DNA of 64,000 nt. It comes from Bacteroidota bacterium (lineage in GTDB: Bacteria > Bacteroidota > Bacteroidia > Chitinophagales > LD1). Shown piece after piece: positions 56,383 through 64,000 of the stretch (position 1 is the stretch's first letter; every line of letters starts with the position of its first letter). A program made the position numbers and the translations under genes. The stretch covers positions 41,541-105,540 of the forward strand of contig JAFDYQ010000013.1 of the NCBI GenBank assembly GCA_018267365.1, written 5' to 3'. The notes beneath the pieces are model-generated. The model saw only the letters and a list, made by a program, of their open reading frames with translations. It was not told where the DNA came from and searched no databases.

Positions 56383-56410
56383 ACGATATGTTTTTTGATG
56401 GTAAATGATA

Positions 56411-56446
56411 AAAGCCCACAGTATCCCTCATCAGGTACTGCGGGCT
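56411..56446 (-). terminator. Intrinsic terminator of the upstream rhodanese operon
   Basis: Minus-strand arms AGCCCGCAGTA and TACTGTGGGCT around a 12-nt loop, followed by TTTA. It is 18 bp beyond the stop at 56464. Confidence 0.75.
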
Positions 56447-56463
56447 ATGTTATATTAATAGTT

Positions 56464-56730
56464 TCACTGACGGCCGTGTACTTCTTCGTAGTCTGCGTCT
56501 ACCGTCTTGTCTGCATACTGCTCCTGTGTGGATGGCATACCAGTGTAGCAGGCACCTGCTGCGCAACCATAGTTGAAGAGGCCCATAGACCCAAAGTAAG
56601 CGCCAAAGGCCATCATCATCCACTGCCGCTCACCTATGGCCTGCACCAGAAATATGATACCCATGACCAGATATAGCGCCCGGACAAAGGTCCAGCCGGT
56701 GGTGATCCTATTGAGAAAGGTTGTATTCAT
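56464..56730 (-). CDS. Small membrane protein of the DUF2892/YgaP-tail type
   Basis: About 88 residues with two hydrophobic segments (FVRALYLVMGIIFLVQAI and WMMMAFGAYFGSMGLFNYG) and a CGAAAGACYTG-like loop with two cysteines. DUF2892 proteins often accompany rhodaneses, as in E. coli YgaP where both are fused. ATG 56730 is chosen; the longer frame overlaps the preceding rhodanese gene. It follows that gene by 5 bp. Confidence 0.75.
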   Translation of the reverse strand: MNTTFLNRITTGWTFVRALYLVMGIIFLVQAIGERQWMMMAFGAYFGSMGLFNYGCAAGACYTGMPSTQEQYADKTVDADYEEVHGRQ

Positions 56731-56735
56731 GTCGC

Positions 56736-57047
56736 TTAGTTCAGTTTGCTTTTGAGACTCATCCATCCGCCACCGTTGTAGGCTTCATAGCCTGCACTCT
56801 GCAGGATGCCTTTGGCGGAGGCACTGCGCATCCCGGAGGCGCAGCAGGTGATCACCGGCCTGTCCTTCTTGATCTGCTTCAGCTGGCTCTGCAGATTATT
56901 GAGAGGTATATTGAGCGATCCTCGGATGTGGCCACCGGCATACTCACCTTTGGTGCGCACATCTACTATGATAGCTCCCTTGGCCATCAGTTCGTTATAG
57001 TCTACTCCCGGGCCGAGGCCAAAGAGGTTTTTTAGCATCTGTATCAT
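56736..57047 (-). CDS. Single-domain rhodanese
   Basis: A 103-residue sulfurtransferase with DVRTKGEYAGGHIRGSLNIP and active loop CASGMRS (C69, preceded by a second cysteine C68). Cytosolic. It sits between another rhodanese and a DUF2892 protein. Confidence 0.9.
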   Translation of the reverse strand: MIQMLKNLFGLGPGVDYNELMAKGAIIVDVRTKGEYAGGHIRGSLNIPLNNLQSQLKQIKKDRPVITCCASGMRSASAKGILQSAGYEAYNGGGWMSLKSKLN

Positions 57048-57075
57048 GTATTGTTTTTGTTTTGCTGGTGAGAGA

Positions 57076-57321
57076 TTAGTTATTGTTCAGCAGGGCTATC
57101 CAGCTACCACCATTGGTGCAGTCTATACCGAGGCTCTGCAGATAGCCTGTAGCCTGGCCGCTGCGGCCTCCACTGGCGCAGCAGAGCACTATTGGTCCCT
57201 TGATAGCGCGTATCTCATCCACACGCCCCTGCAGCTCGCCCAGAGGGATATTGATGCTACCCTCTACGTGGCCGCCATAAAATTCGCCCGGTGTCCTGAC
57301 GTCTATGATCGTCTTTTTCAT
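57076..57321 (-). CDS. Short single-domain rhodanese
   Basis: An 81-residue compact rhodanese with DVRTPGEFYGGHVEGSINIP and the active loop CASGGRS (C48, preceded by C47). It is shorter than usual at the C-terminus. Located 11 bp downstream of the DUF6132-like gene. It is similar to the 103-residue protein, suggesting duplication. Confidence 0.88.
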   Translation of the reverse strand: MKKTIIDVRTPGEFYGGHVEGSINIPLGELQGRVDEIRAIKGPIVLCCASGGRSGQATGYLQSLGIDCTNGGSWIALLNNN

Positions 57322-57332
57322 GTTGCTTGTTT

Positions 57333-57548
57333 TTATTTTTCTGTTTTTAAATGTTTCTGAGATGGCTCAAAGCTGCTGAAGAGCAGACCGCCCAGGAGGG
57401 CACCATACAGAGTACTGTTCAGTGGCTTTGAGGTGATGGGGCAGGTGCCTGTAGCGCAGCCTACAAAATGGTAATAAAGGTAGCCGCCTATAGCGCCTGC
57501 TATCACACCTATGATCTCCAGTCTGTATTTTTTGAAAAGTCCTGTCAC
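57333..57548 (-). CDS. DUF6132-like small membrane protein
   Basis: A 71-residue protein with a glycine-rich membrane helix (VIAGAIGGYLYYHFVGC), a GCATGTCPITSKP loop with two cysteines, and a second helix (LYGALLGGLLFSSF). The cysteine pair is typical of DUF6132, frequently encoded with rhodaneses and sulfur transporters. First gene of the four-gene rhodanese operon. Confidence 0.75.
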   Translation of the reverse strand: MTGLFKKYRLEIIGVIAGAIGGYLYYHFVGCATGTCPITSKPLNSTLYGALLGGLLFSSFEPSQKHLKTEK

Positions 57549-57652
57549 CTGTTTCCCTTTTGCGATACAAAGATGGTGCAGCGCAAAAATCTGGTACGGA
57601 ACATTTGTTACATACCTCCTTATCGGCAGGGGAAAAGGTCTGAAAACGAAGG

Positions 57653-58231
57653 CTATCCCTTCCTCAGGTATTTGGTCAGGATCACGATGGTCTGGCCATC
57701 TACTTTACCTTCTATCTGCTCATGATTGTCAGGTACCAGGCGTATGCCTTTCACTACTGTGCCTAGTTTGGCGCTGATGGTAGAGCCTTTCACATCCAGT
57801 GTTTTGATCAGCACCACATTGTCGCCGTTTTCCAGCAGGTTGCCGTTGCTATCGCGGTGCAGCTGCACTTCCGTACTGTTTTCATGATCGCCCGTGGCCT
57901 TGGCCCAGGCCAGTGTGGCATCATCCAGGTACATCATGTCCAGAGCTTCTACAGCCCAGCTCTCATTGCGCAGGCGGTTTAGCATACGCCAGCTCACTAC
58001 CTGCACGGCAGGTACCTCGCTCCACATGCTCTCATTCAGGCACTGCCAGTGGGCGCTGTCAGTTTCTTCTTTCTTATTGAGCTGGCGGCTGCACTTGCCG
58101 CAGATCAGGAGGGTATCATCTACGGTGCCATCAGAGTGCGGAGGTACCTCGTACAGCGTCAGGTCTGTTTCACTTTTGCAAAGCTCACACTGGCCGCTGC
58201 TGCGCTCACGCAGCATCTTTTCTACACTCAT
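57653..58231 (-). CDS. PhnA-domain (YjdM-like) zinc-ribbon protein
   Basis: A 192-residue protein with a CELC...CGKC zinc ribbon at the N-terminus and a C-terminal PhnA SH3-like domain (SNGNLLENGDNVVLIKTLDVKG ... GTVVKGIRL). Despite its name, this family does not clearly act in phosphonate use. ATG at 58231. It lies ~100 bp upstream of the rhodanese operon and may be separate from it. Confidence 0.88.
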   Translation of the reverse strand: MSVEKMLRERSSGQCELCKSETDLTLYEVPPHSDGTVDDTLLICGKCSRQLNKKEETDSAHWQCLNESMWSEVPAVQVVSWRMLNRLRNESWAVEALDMMYLDDATLAWAKATGDHENSTEVQLHRDSNGNLLENGDNVVLIKTLDVKGSTISAKLGTVVKGIRLVPDNHEQIEGKVDGQTIVILTKYLRKG

Positions 58232-58302
58232 ATCCTGATTTAAGTCGGCGAAACTAACCTTTTCTGCGAGCGGGGGAGGCTGACTTTTGTCATGGAAAGC
58301 AT

Positions 58303-58899
58303 TTATAGCTTTAGCAGGTGAAACCCTACGCTATCGCTTTGGCTGCCCAGATAGTAGACGGTGTCTGCATTCTGCATAGTGCCACGCATAGACACATTGT
58401 TGTAGATGAAATTGAAAGCCTCGTCATATACCACGCCACCTATACCGCTGCCCTTGCGGTGAAAGGAAAACGACTGGTAGCCATTCACGACGCTGTCTTT
58501 GGTGGTATAGCCGCTGATATTCCACTCTACCAGCAGGTCTACTGGCGATACGAGGCCCAGCTTGCTCTGATAGTCTATGGTGGAGGCATTGAGCGTAGGC
58601 TCAGGTGCTACGCCTATACCGCTGGGGGTACTATAGCCGGTCTGTGTCACCTCGCTGAGGCCAAACTCGCAATCTACCACCTGCAGTGTCACCTTGTCAT
58701 ATTTCATTACTAGAAAAGGTTTGCCTGTGACAGTGCGGCCCGGCTCTCCCATTACGTTGTACATATAGTACGAGTTGGGTATCGCGCCTGTCCAGTACGA
58801 GTAGCCATAGGCACCTGTATCAGTATTTTTGCGGCAGGATGAGAGCAGGATGGTCAGCAGCAGAGAGGCAGTGAGTACTACTATAGATATGCGTTTCAT
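58303..58899 (-). CDS. Lipoprotein of unknown function
   Basis: A 198-residue protein with a lipobox LLSSC and an N-terminal helix, then a compact beta-rich domain with several aromatic residues (GAYGYSYWTGAIPNSYYMYN). It is probably exported to the outer membrane. No family recognised. Confidence 0.75.
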   Translation of the reverse strand: MKRISIVVLTASLLLTILLSSCRKNTDTGAYGYSYWTGAIPNSYYMYNVMGEPGRTVTGKPFLVMKYDKVTLQVVDCEFGLSEVTQTGYSTPSGIGVAPEPTLNASTIDYQSKLGLVSPVDLLVEWNISGYTTKDSVVNGYQSFSFHRKGSGIGGVVYDEAFNFIYNNVSMRGTMQNADTVYYLGSQSDSVGFHLLKL

Positions 58900-58994
58900 G
58901 TTATATTTGATATGATGTAAATATAATGATAGGGTAGTGCGCCACCCTATGATACGTATCAGCTTTGATCCTGCGCAGGGTCAGTAGCCGTTGC

Positions 58995-59016
58995 CAATTG
59001 GCAATTATCAATTACC
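58995..59016 (+). repeat. Short tandem repeat before the thioesterase start
   Basis: CAATTG, CAATTA, CAATTA recur with 2-nt spacers, 12 bp before the ATG at 59028. It resembles the start-proximal repeats at 18956, 19552 and 20179 in form but not in sequence. Confidence 0.4.
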
Positions 59017-59027
59017 TTGCACCGTAT

Positions 59028-59894
59028 ATGCAGACCACATCAGAGCTACTCGACCTCATTCAGCTAAAGCAATTGTCTGATACCGTTTTTGAAGGGCAGA
59101 CCAACTTCATGGGCAGCCCCAATGTCTTTGGCGGCCAGGTGGTGGCGCAGGCGCTCAACGCTGCCACACGCACCGTGCCGGCAGAGCGTATCTGCCACTC
59201 GCTGCACTGCTACTTTATCCTGCCCGGCAATCTCAGCCTCCCTATCCTGTATCATGTGATGGAGATACGCGATGGTGGAAGTTTTACCACACGCTTCATC
59301 CAGGCCAAGCAAAACGATGTACCCATCTTTGTGATGGCAGCCTCATTTCAAAAGCAGGAGACGGGCTACTTTCACCAGGTGCAGATGCCTGCTGATGTAC
59401 CGCTGCCTGAGACCCTCTCTCAGTGGATACATGTGGACGAAGAGACGCACCCGCAGATGGCAGGCCTCATGAAGGCCTACCTCAGCATACCACGGCCACT
59501 GGAGATGCGCTCCTGCCAGCCGGAGATCAGGAGGGGAGAGGCGGCCAGCCCGGAGAACCGTGTCTGGTTCAAGTTCAAAGAAGCGCCGGCAGATCTGGAC
59601 TGGCGCACTGTGCAGCAGCTCATAGCCTATGCATCTGACTACAATGTCCTCACCACCGCACTCAGACCGCACACCAAAGACGCCAATATCCTCAATACGC
59701 AGCTGGCCAGCCTGGACCACGCCATCTGGTTTCACCAGCAGGTAGACCTCACGGACTGGCTGCTCTTTGACCTCGTATCACCTATCGCATCGGGTGCACG
59801 GGGGCTGACCACAGGCCACATCTTTACCCGTGAGGGCAAGCTGGTAGCCAGTGTGACGCAGGAGGGGCTCATGAGGCCGAGGAGCAGGCAGTGA
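59028..59894 (+). CDS. tesB: Acyl-CoA thioesterase II
   Basis: About 288 residues forming two hotdog domains. The N-terminal domain has FGGQVVAQALNAA and RICHSLHCYFILPG, and the C-terminal one SLDHAIWFHQQVDLTDWLLFD, characteristic of TesB/Acot8. It hydrolyses medium- to long-chain acyl-CoA. ATG 59028 is preferred over 58965, because the longer frame runs through the repeat leader. Confidence 0.93.
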   Translation: MQTTSELLDLIQLKQLSDTVFEGQTNFMGSPNVFGGQVVAQALNAATRTVPAERICHSLHCYFILPGNLSLPILYHVMEIRDGGSFTTRFIQAKQNDVPIFVMAASFQKQETGYFHQVQMPADVPLPETLSQWIHVDEETHPQMAGLMKAYLSIPRPLEMRSCQPEIRRGEAASPENRVWFKFKEAPADLDWRTVQQLIAYASDYNVLTTALRPHTKDANILNTQLASLDHAIWFHQQVDLTDWLLFDLVSPIASGARGLTTGHIFTREGKLVASVTQEGLMRPRSRQ

Positions 59895-59898
59895 TCAC

Positions 59899-61113
59899 CT
59901 ACACTACTGCCTCACCGTTATTGGCAAATTTGCTGACAAGACGCAGGAATACTGCATTGGTCCAGCCAAAACCGGACTGCGTAGCATAGCGCTCTGACAC
60001 GCTGACCACTCCTTTCACTACGTCATATTTTTCCCAGAGCGCACCAGTATCTATATAGATCCTGTTATTGAGGTCAAGGTATTTTTTAGCGATTCGCGTA
60101 GCATCTTCTACAAAGCCGTAGTTCATCAGCCCCTTGATCACGATCCAGTGCTGTGGGGCCCAGCCGTTAGGATAGTCGTGCTGGCGGTAGTCCTTCATCA
60201 GGCCGGTAGCCTGCGAGTTAGCCAGGCCGTATTCATACTCAAAGATGTGCAGGTTTTCTTTCATCTTTTTGGCCTGCAGGTGTGTAGCCATCTTGGCCCA
60301 CATCGGGTAGAAGCCCGCCAGAGAGTGAAACCTGCTGCGCTTTTTTGTCTTGTAGTTATAGTCAAAGAAAAAACCCTGCGATTGATTCCACATCAGCTCA
60401 TTCATAGCGTGCATACGTGCCTCTGCAGCAGCGAGATACTGTTTGTACTTCTGTGTATTGCCGGTGGTGCGGTAGTACTCGGCCAGGTCTGTCTCATATT
60501 TGAAAAGGGCGCTATTGAGATCTACCGGCAGGTAGTAGAGGCACTGATCCCGAAAGCGTGACGTCATATCCCAGCCCGACTCATGCTCTGCTGCCAGGTG
60601 TGTGATGTAGTGATCGCAATAGCGCGATAGCCCCTGATATACCAGATGCAGCTCTGTGAGGTCGGGATTCATCCAGTAGCTCTTCAGCTCGAGCTCTGCG
60701 GCGGTCATAGCCTTGCGCAGCCAGGCTTTATTGGGCCGTGATTGATACACCTCCATGATCATAGAGGTGAGAAATGGTATCTGCGAGCCACCGAGATTGA
60801 ACCACCTGTTGCGCATCGGTATGATACCAAAGCGCTTTTGCATAAAGATGAAATTGTCTATCATGCCCTGCGCCAGCGCTGTGCGCCCGCAGCGTACCAA
60901 ACCCAGTATGGTGAAGTAACTGTCCCAATAGAACTGATCATTTTTGTAAATGCCTTCACTAGGGCAAATGAAATCTTTGGGGAGGCCAAAATGGGCATAC
61001 TTGTCACGCGGGTAGTGACAGGTGATACGCTCCCAATATTCTTCTATATACTGCAGGCAGGCGCTGTACTGCGCCATGTCTATTATGCTTTTAGTAGTAT
61101 CTGCCATAGTCAT
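59899..61113 (-). CDS. Trehalase-family glycoside hydrolase (GH37-like)
   Basis: A 404-residue protein without a signal peptide. It carries trehalase signature 1 in NDQFYWDSYF, and the signature-2 region QHDYPNGWAPQHWIVIKGL. The catalytic (alpha/alpha)6 toroid is shorter than in TreA/TreF (~540). It probably hydrolyses trehalose or a related alpha-glucoside in the cytoplasm. It is convergent with tesB (4-bp gap). Confidence 0.85.
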   Translation of the reverse strand: MTMADTTKSIIDMAQYSACLQYIEEYWERITCHYPRDKYAHFGLPKDFICPSEGIYKNDQFYWDSYFTILGLVRCGRTALAQGMIDNFIFMQKRFGIIPMRNRWFNLGGSQIPFLTSMIMEVYQSRPNKAWLRKAMTAAELELKSYWMNPDLTELHLVYQGLSRYCDHYITHLAAEHESGWDMTSRFRDQCLYYLPVDLNSALFKYETDLAEYYRTTGNTQKYKQYLAAAEARMHAMNELMWNQSQGFFFDYNYKTKKRSRFHSLAGFYPMWAKMATHLQAKKMKENLHIFEYEYGLANSQATGLMKDYRQHDYPNGWAPQHWIVIKGLMNYGFVEDATRIAKKYLDLNNRIYIDTGALWEKYDVVKGVVSVSERYATQSGFGWTNAVFLRLVSKFANNGEAVV

Positions 61114-61292
61114 ATCATTTCAAAAAGCAGGCCGCAAAAAACTCAGCTCATGGAGTAAAACTAACAAGTGTACAGTGATGGCAAAAGTCAAAAAATCACA
61201 ATAGCCATAGAATACACTACCTCAATCTTTTAAAGACAACACATAGCTACCATGTATGGTGGCAAATAAACAAAGCGATTTATGATGCTACT

Positions 61293-61328
61293 AAAACCAG
61301 ACAGCCCTCCGCAGTACTGCAAAGGGCT
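61293..61328 (-). terminator. Intrinsic terminator of the right-edge collagen-like gene
   Basis: Minus-strand arms AGCCCTTTGCAG and CTGCGGAGGGCT around TA, with the T-run opposite 61293-61296. It is 27 bp beyond the stop at 61355. Confidence 0.7.
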
Positions 61329-61354
61329 GAATGATATGCGCGAGCCGGATCAGG

Positions 61355-64000
61355 CTAGAAGGCCCTGATGGCCCTGATACGATAGGACAAGGACGGTGGC
61401 CCTGAGAAGACATAAGTCGGCGTGCCTCTGGTACCGGGGCGCCTGGCCTCGGTAGCGATAAATATCCCTTCGTAGATACTCGTACTCGCAGTATTGAAGC
61501 CGCCGGAGGCCACAGTGGCGGGGCGCTTGCTGGAGCTCCAGTAGTAGCTACCCGTAGGGAATCCTCCCACGATGGTCTTTGCTTTGATGAGCGTCTGCAT
61601 CTCTGTGCTCGCCGGCAGGTACCAGTCGGTGAAACCACCGCCATGATAGCTGCTGGCCGCTCTCGCCGCAAAGGTATCAGGAGCCGAAGCCCAGAATGTC
61701 ATGATGGCGCTGGTATTGGCGGCGCCGGTAGCGGTGTTATCAGCATTGATACTAAAGCCATAGGCACCGGTAGTGGACTGCCATGGAGCACCGGCAGACT
61801 GATCCTGCGCGGCTGCTATGAGGCCATGCTGGCCCGAGCCATCTATGTAGAAGACAATGCCGCCGCCAAAAGCCTCGCCCAGCCAGTGCAGCGGCGTAGT
61901 CACAGTAGAGTCAGGCCCATAGGCCGTACCTGCACTATTGGTAGCGTAAGGTCTGAGGTGATAGGTGGTATAGGTAGTGAGGCCGGTGATCTGTGAGGTG
62001 AATGCACCCGAGCCTGATCCGCTGACTGTATGCGTACCTGCTATCGTAGGATTGGCAGAGGTGCCGTAGCAGACGCCACGAGCTGTGACGGTAGCACCAC
62101 CATCGCTGGATACGCTGGCCGTGCAGGTCACCGTAGTAGAGGTAGGGGATAAAGCTGCCGTATACACCACAGTAGGTACTACGGGATTGGCAGTGAGGAA
62201 GCTGACCTGGTCTCCGTAGCCTGTGCCTAGGCTATTGGTAGCATAGGCACGCACATAGTATGTAGTCGCTCCGGTCAGGCCCGTCATAGGACTGGTGAAT
62301 GCACCCAGACCGGTACCATTGGAGGTATGCGGATCTGCAATGGTAGGGTTAGGTGAGGTGCTGTAGCAGACACCACGGGCTGTGACAGACAGAGTGCCAT
62401 CATAGAGCACAGTACCACTGCCTGTACCACCTGTGGTAGACTGGCCGGTCACGCTGCCCGTCTGTACGATCGGTATGTGTGCAGGACAGGTGCCCCAGGT
62501 AGGTATGCCATAGCAGAAGGTCAGTGTAGCACCGCTCGTACCTACCGGTATCGTGACCCACTGGCTGCCGTCCCAGTAGAGCATCTCTCCGGGATTGACA
62601 CCATCAGGTATTTTGCTTTTCTGCCAGGTGGCACGGCCGCTGGTATCACTGGTCAGCAGGTAGCCGGCGGCAGCACCGTCTGTCACCTGTAGTGTCTGCG
62701 CCTTGATATTGCCTGCTACATCCAGCAGTGAAGATGGCTCGCTGGTACCGATACCTACATTCACATTATTGCCGAGTACGAGGCTATTGCTGGTATTGAC
62801 GGTGGCAAAGGCACCGATAGCGGTAGCATTGAAGAGATTGTCTACACCCGGTCCGGACTCAGCGCCTATGGCGGTGATGTACCAGCCATTGGTAGTGGAG
62901 TCGGCAGCATTGATACCCACTGCGGTGTTGCCTATGCCATTGGTATTGGTCAGCAGGGCGCCGTCTCCTACGGCTGTATTCACCAGTCCATTGTAGTTGG
63001 CTGCCAGCGCCTGAGTCCCTATGGCAGTATTGCCTATCGCATTATAGTTGTTGTAGAGTGCGCCGGTACCTACTGCTGTATTCTCGCGGCCTATATAGTT
63101 GCGCACCATGGTGTAGGCACCTACAGCTGTATTGCTGTAGCCGTCTGTAGTCTGGCTGAGTGCATAGGGACCTATGGCCACATTCTGATAGCCGTCATTA
63201 TTGGCACCGAGGGCTATGTAGCCGAGGGCAGCATTCAGCGTACCGCTGTGATTGGCGGCGAGGGCCTGCAGGCCTACAGCAGTACTGTACTGCGTATTGA
63301 AGGTCACGCCAAAGTGTCCCTTGCCCACAGTGATGCCATTGACCAGGATATCTGCATTGGCCACTTCCAGCTTCGCGTGAGGAGTAGCGGTACCGATACC
63401 TACGCTATCGCCTTTGTTGAAGATATTATTGGAGTTGACCACCCACTTCGTACCATCCCAAAAGGTGGTATTGCCTATGGCTGTGCCGCTATCGAGGCTA
63501 CCTGTGGGCCCGGTGATACCTGTAGGTCCCGTAGGCCCGGTGATACCGGCTCCGGTAGGACCGGCTATACCCGTAGCACCGGTACTGCCTGTAGGCCCGG
63601 TAGCGCCTGCGCCGGTAGGGCCCTGTGCACCTTGCGGTCCGGCAGGTCCGTCATTTCCTGTTGGCCCTTGTGCACCGGTAGGTCCTGCTGCACCGTCATT
63701 GCCGGTGGCACCTGTAGCTCCCGTAGCGCCATGTGTACCTTGCAGTCCTGTGGCTCCTGCCGGGCCGTCATTTCCTGTGGGACCCTGCGCACCGATAGGC
63801 CCTGCACCACCATCATTACCTGTCGGTCCCTGTACACCTTGAGGACCGGTTGGTCCATCATTGCCTGTCGGTCCTTGCACACCTTGCGGACCGGTTGGTC
63901 CATCATTGCCAGTCAAGCCTTGCACACCTTGCGGACCGGTTGGTCCATCATTGCCTGTCGGTCCTTGCGCACCTTGCGGACCGGTGGGTCCATCATTGCC
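61355..64000 (-). CDS. Collagen-like/head-repeat protein with C-terminal DUF1566-like domain (5' end outside window)
   Basis: The frame is open to the right edge; at least ~880 residues are present. From the N-terminal side: ~180 residues of G-x-y triplets ([15 protein letters not shown] repeated), ~150 residues of head-like NTAIGTQAL units, a [21 protein letters not shown] tail-spike-like linker, two fibronectin-like modules ([36 protein letters not shown]), and a C-terminal DUF1566-like domain ([18 protein letters not shown] ... [15 protein letters not shown]). It shares the collagen-head design with the 44.9-kb gene but has a different C-terminus. Surface exposure is inferred. Confidence 0.85.
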   Translation of the reverse strand, partial: GNDGPTGPQGAQGPTGNDGPTGPQGVQGLTGNDGPTGPQGVQGPTGNDGPTGPQGVQGPTGNDGGAGPIGAQGPTGNDGPAGATGLQGTHGATGATGATGNDGAAGPTGAQGPTGNDGPAGPQGAQGPTGAGATGPTGSTGATGIAGPTGAGITGPTGPTGITGPTGSLDSGTAIGNTTFWDGTKWVVNSNNIFNKGDSVGIGTATPHAKLEVANADILVNGITVGKGHFGVTFNTQYSTAVGLQALAANHSGTLNAALGYIALGANNDGYQNVAIGPYALSQTTDGYSNTAVGAYTMVRNYIGRENTAVGTGALYNNYNAIGNTAIGTQALAANYNGLVNTAVGDGALLTNTNGIGNTAVGINAADSTTNGWYITAIGAESGPGVDNLFNATAIGAFATVNTSNSLVLGNNVNVGIGTSEPSSLLDVAGNIKAQTLQVTDGAAAGYLLTSDTSGRATWQKSKIPDGVNPGEMLYWDGSQWVTIPVGTSGATLTFCYGIPTWGTCPAHIPIVQTGSVTGQSTTGGTGSGTVLYDGTLSVTARGVCYSTSPNPTIADPHTSNGTGLGAFTSPMTGLTGATTYYVRAYATNSLGTGYGDQVSFLTANPVVPTVVYTAALSPTSTTVTCTASVSSDGGATVTARGVCYGTSANPTIAGTHTVSGSGSGAFTSQITGLTTYTTYHLRPYATNSAGTAYGPDSTVTTPLHWLGEAFGGGIVFYIDGSGQHGLIAAAQDQSAGAPWQSTTGAYGFSINADNTATGAANTSAIMTFWASAPDTFAARAASSYHGGGFTDWYLPASTEMQTLIKAKTIVGGFPTGSYYWSSSKRPATVASGGFNTASTSIYEGIFIATEARRPGTRGTPTYVFSGPPSLSYRIRAIRAF
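63843..64000. repeat. 45-bp tandem DNA repeats inside the collagen-like gene
   Basis: Copies start at 63843, 63888, 63933 and 63978 (GGACCGGTTGGTCCATCATT and the rest), nearly identical, and continue beyond the edge. Each codes for 15 residues. The third copy has a few substitutions. Confidence 0.85.

Noticed and set aside
1..64000. tRNA or rRNA genes
   Set aside because: The main intergenic gaps were scanned by eye for cloverleaf and rRNA motifs; none was found. A covariance search would be needed to exclude them fully.

Overview
The window reads as chromosomal DNA of a Bacteroidota bacterium, most likely Chitinophagales/Chitinophagaceae. The signs are repeated -7 boxes of the form TAnnTTTG, almost no Shine-Dalgarno sequences, a giant SprB-repeat protein with a gliding-motility C-terminal (CHU_C) domain, a long NusB of about 315 residues, collagen-like surface proteins and a TonB-dependent receptor. 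The assignment rests on gene content and motifs only; no database search was possible.

Layout. 0-1.4 kb: end of a TonB receptor and an SDR dehydrogenase. 1.5-6.2 kb: a carotenoid locus with a CruF-type membrane enzyme, a CarH-like B12 photoreceptor/repressor, an ECF sigma factor, crtI and crtB. Two perfect palindromes overlap the sigma-gene promoter, so the locus looks like a light switch. 6.3-8.4 kb: response regulator, glycosyltransferase and VOC protein, followed by a promoter-to-terminator unit without an obvious ORF (candidate small RNA). 8.8-11.6 kb: a secreted protein, nusB and a leucine-type dehydrogenase. 11.8-13.8 kb: an AT-rich ATPase plus HNH nuclease pair that looks like a Septu (PtuAB) anti-phage system, with its own consensus promoter. 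13.8-28 kb: mostly core genes (ABC exporter, PUR protein, folK, sppA, dCMP deaminase, rarA, amine oxidase, a PAS kinase/receiver pair, a TIM44-like/zinc-ribbon protein and an SPFH-GYF protein).

28-33.1 kb is an accessory zone. It holds a RepA-like ATPase and an AT-rich HEPN-type protein with an RNxxxH motif, the latter enclosed by two inverted copies of a ~156-bp repeat built from GTGGAACA units. Several other interspersed repeats and a methyltransferase gene lie here too. 33.2-37 kb: a tightly overlapping GH92 mannosidase / DUF4926 / sugar transporter operon.

37.2-51.4 kb is a cell-surface region: a 1,965-residue SprB-repeat adhesin, a 1,620-residue collagen-like/YadA-head-like protein and a frameshifted outer-membrane protein. 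51.6-58.2 kb: acetyl-CoA synthetase, then a cluster with four rhodanese-domain proteins (a CoA-disulfide reductase-rhodanese fusion, a rhodanese-thioredoxin lipoprotein and two single-domain rhodaneses) that suggests sulfane-sulfur handling. 58.3-61.1 kb: lipoprotein, acyl-CoA thioesterase and a cytosolic trehalase-family enzyme. A second collagen-like protein, with 45-bp DNA repeats, runs off the right edge. I found no rRNA, tRNA or CRISPR array.
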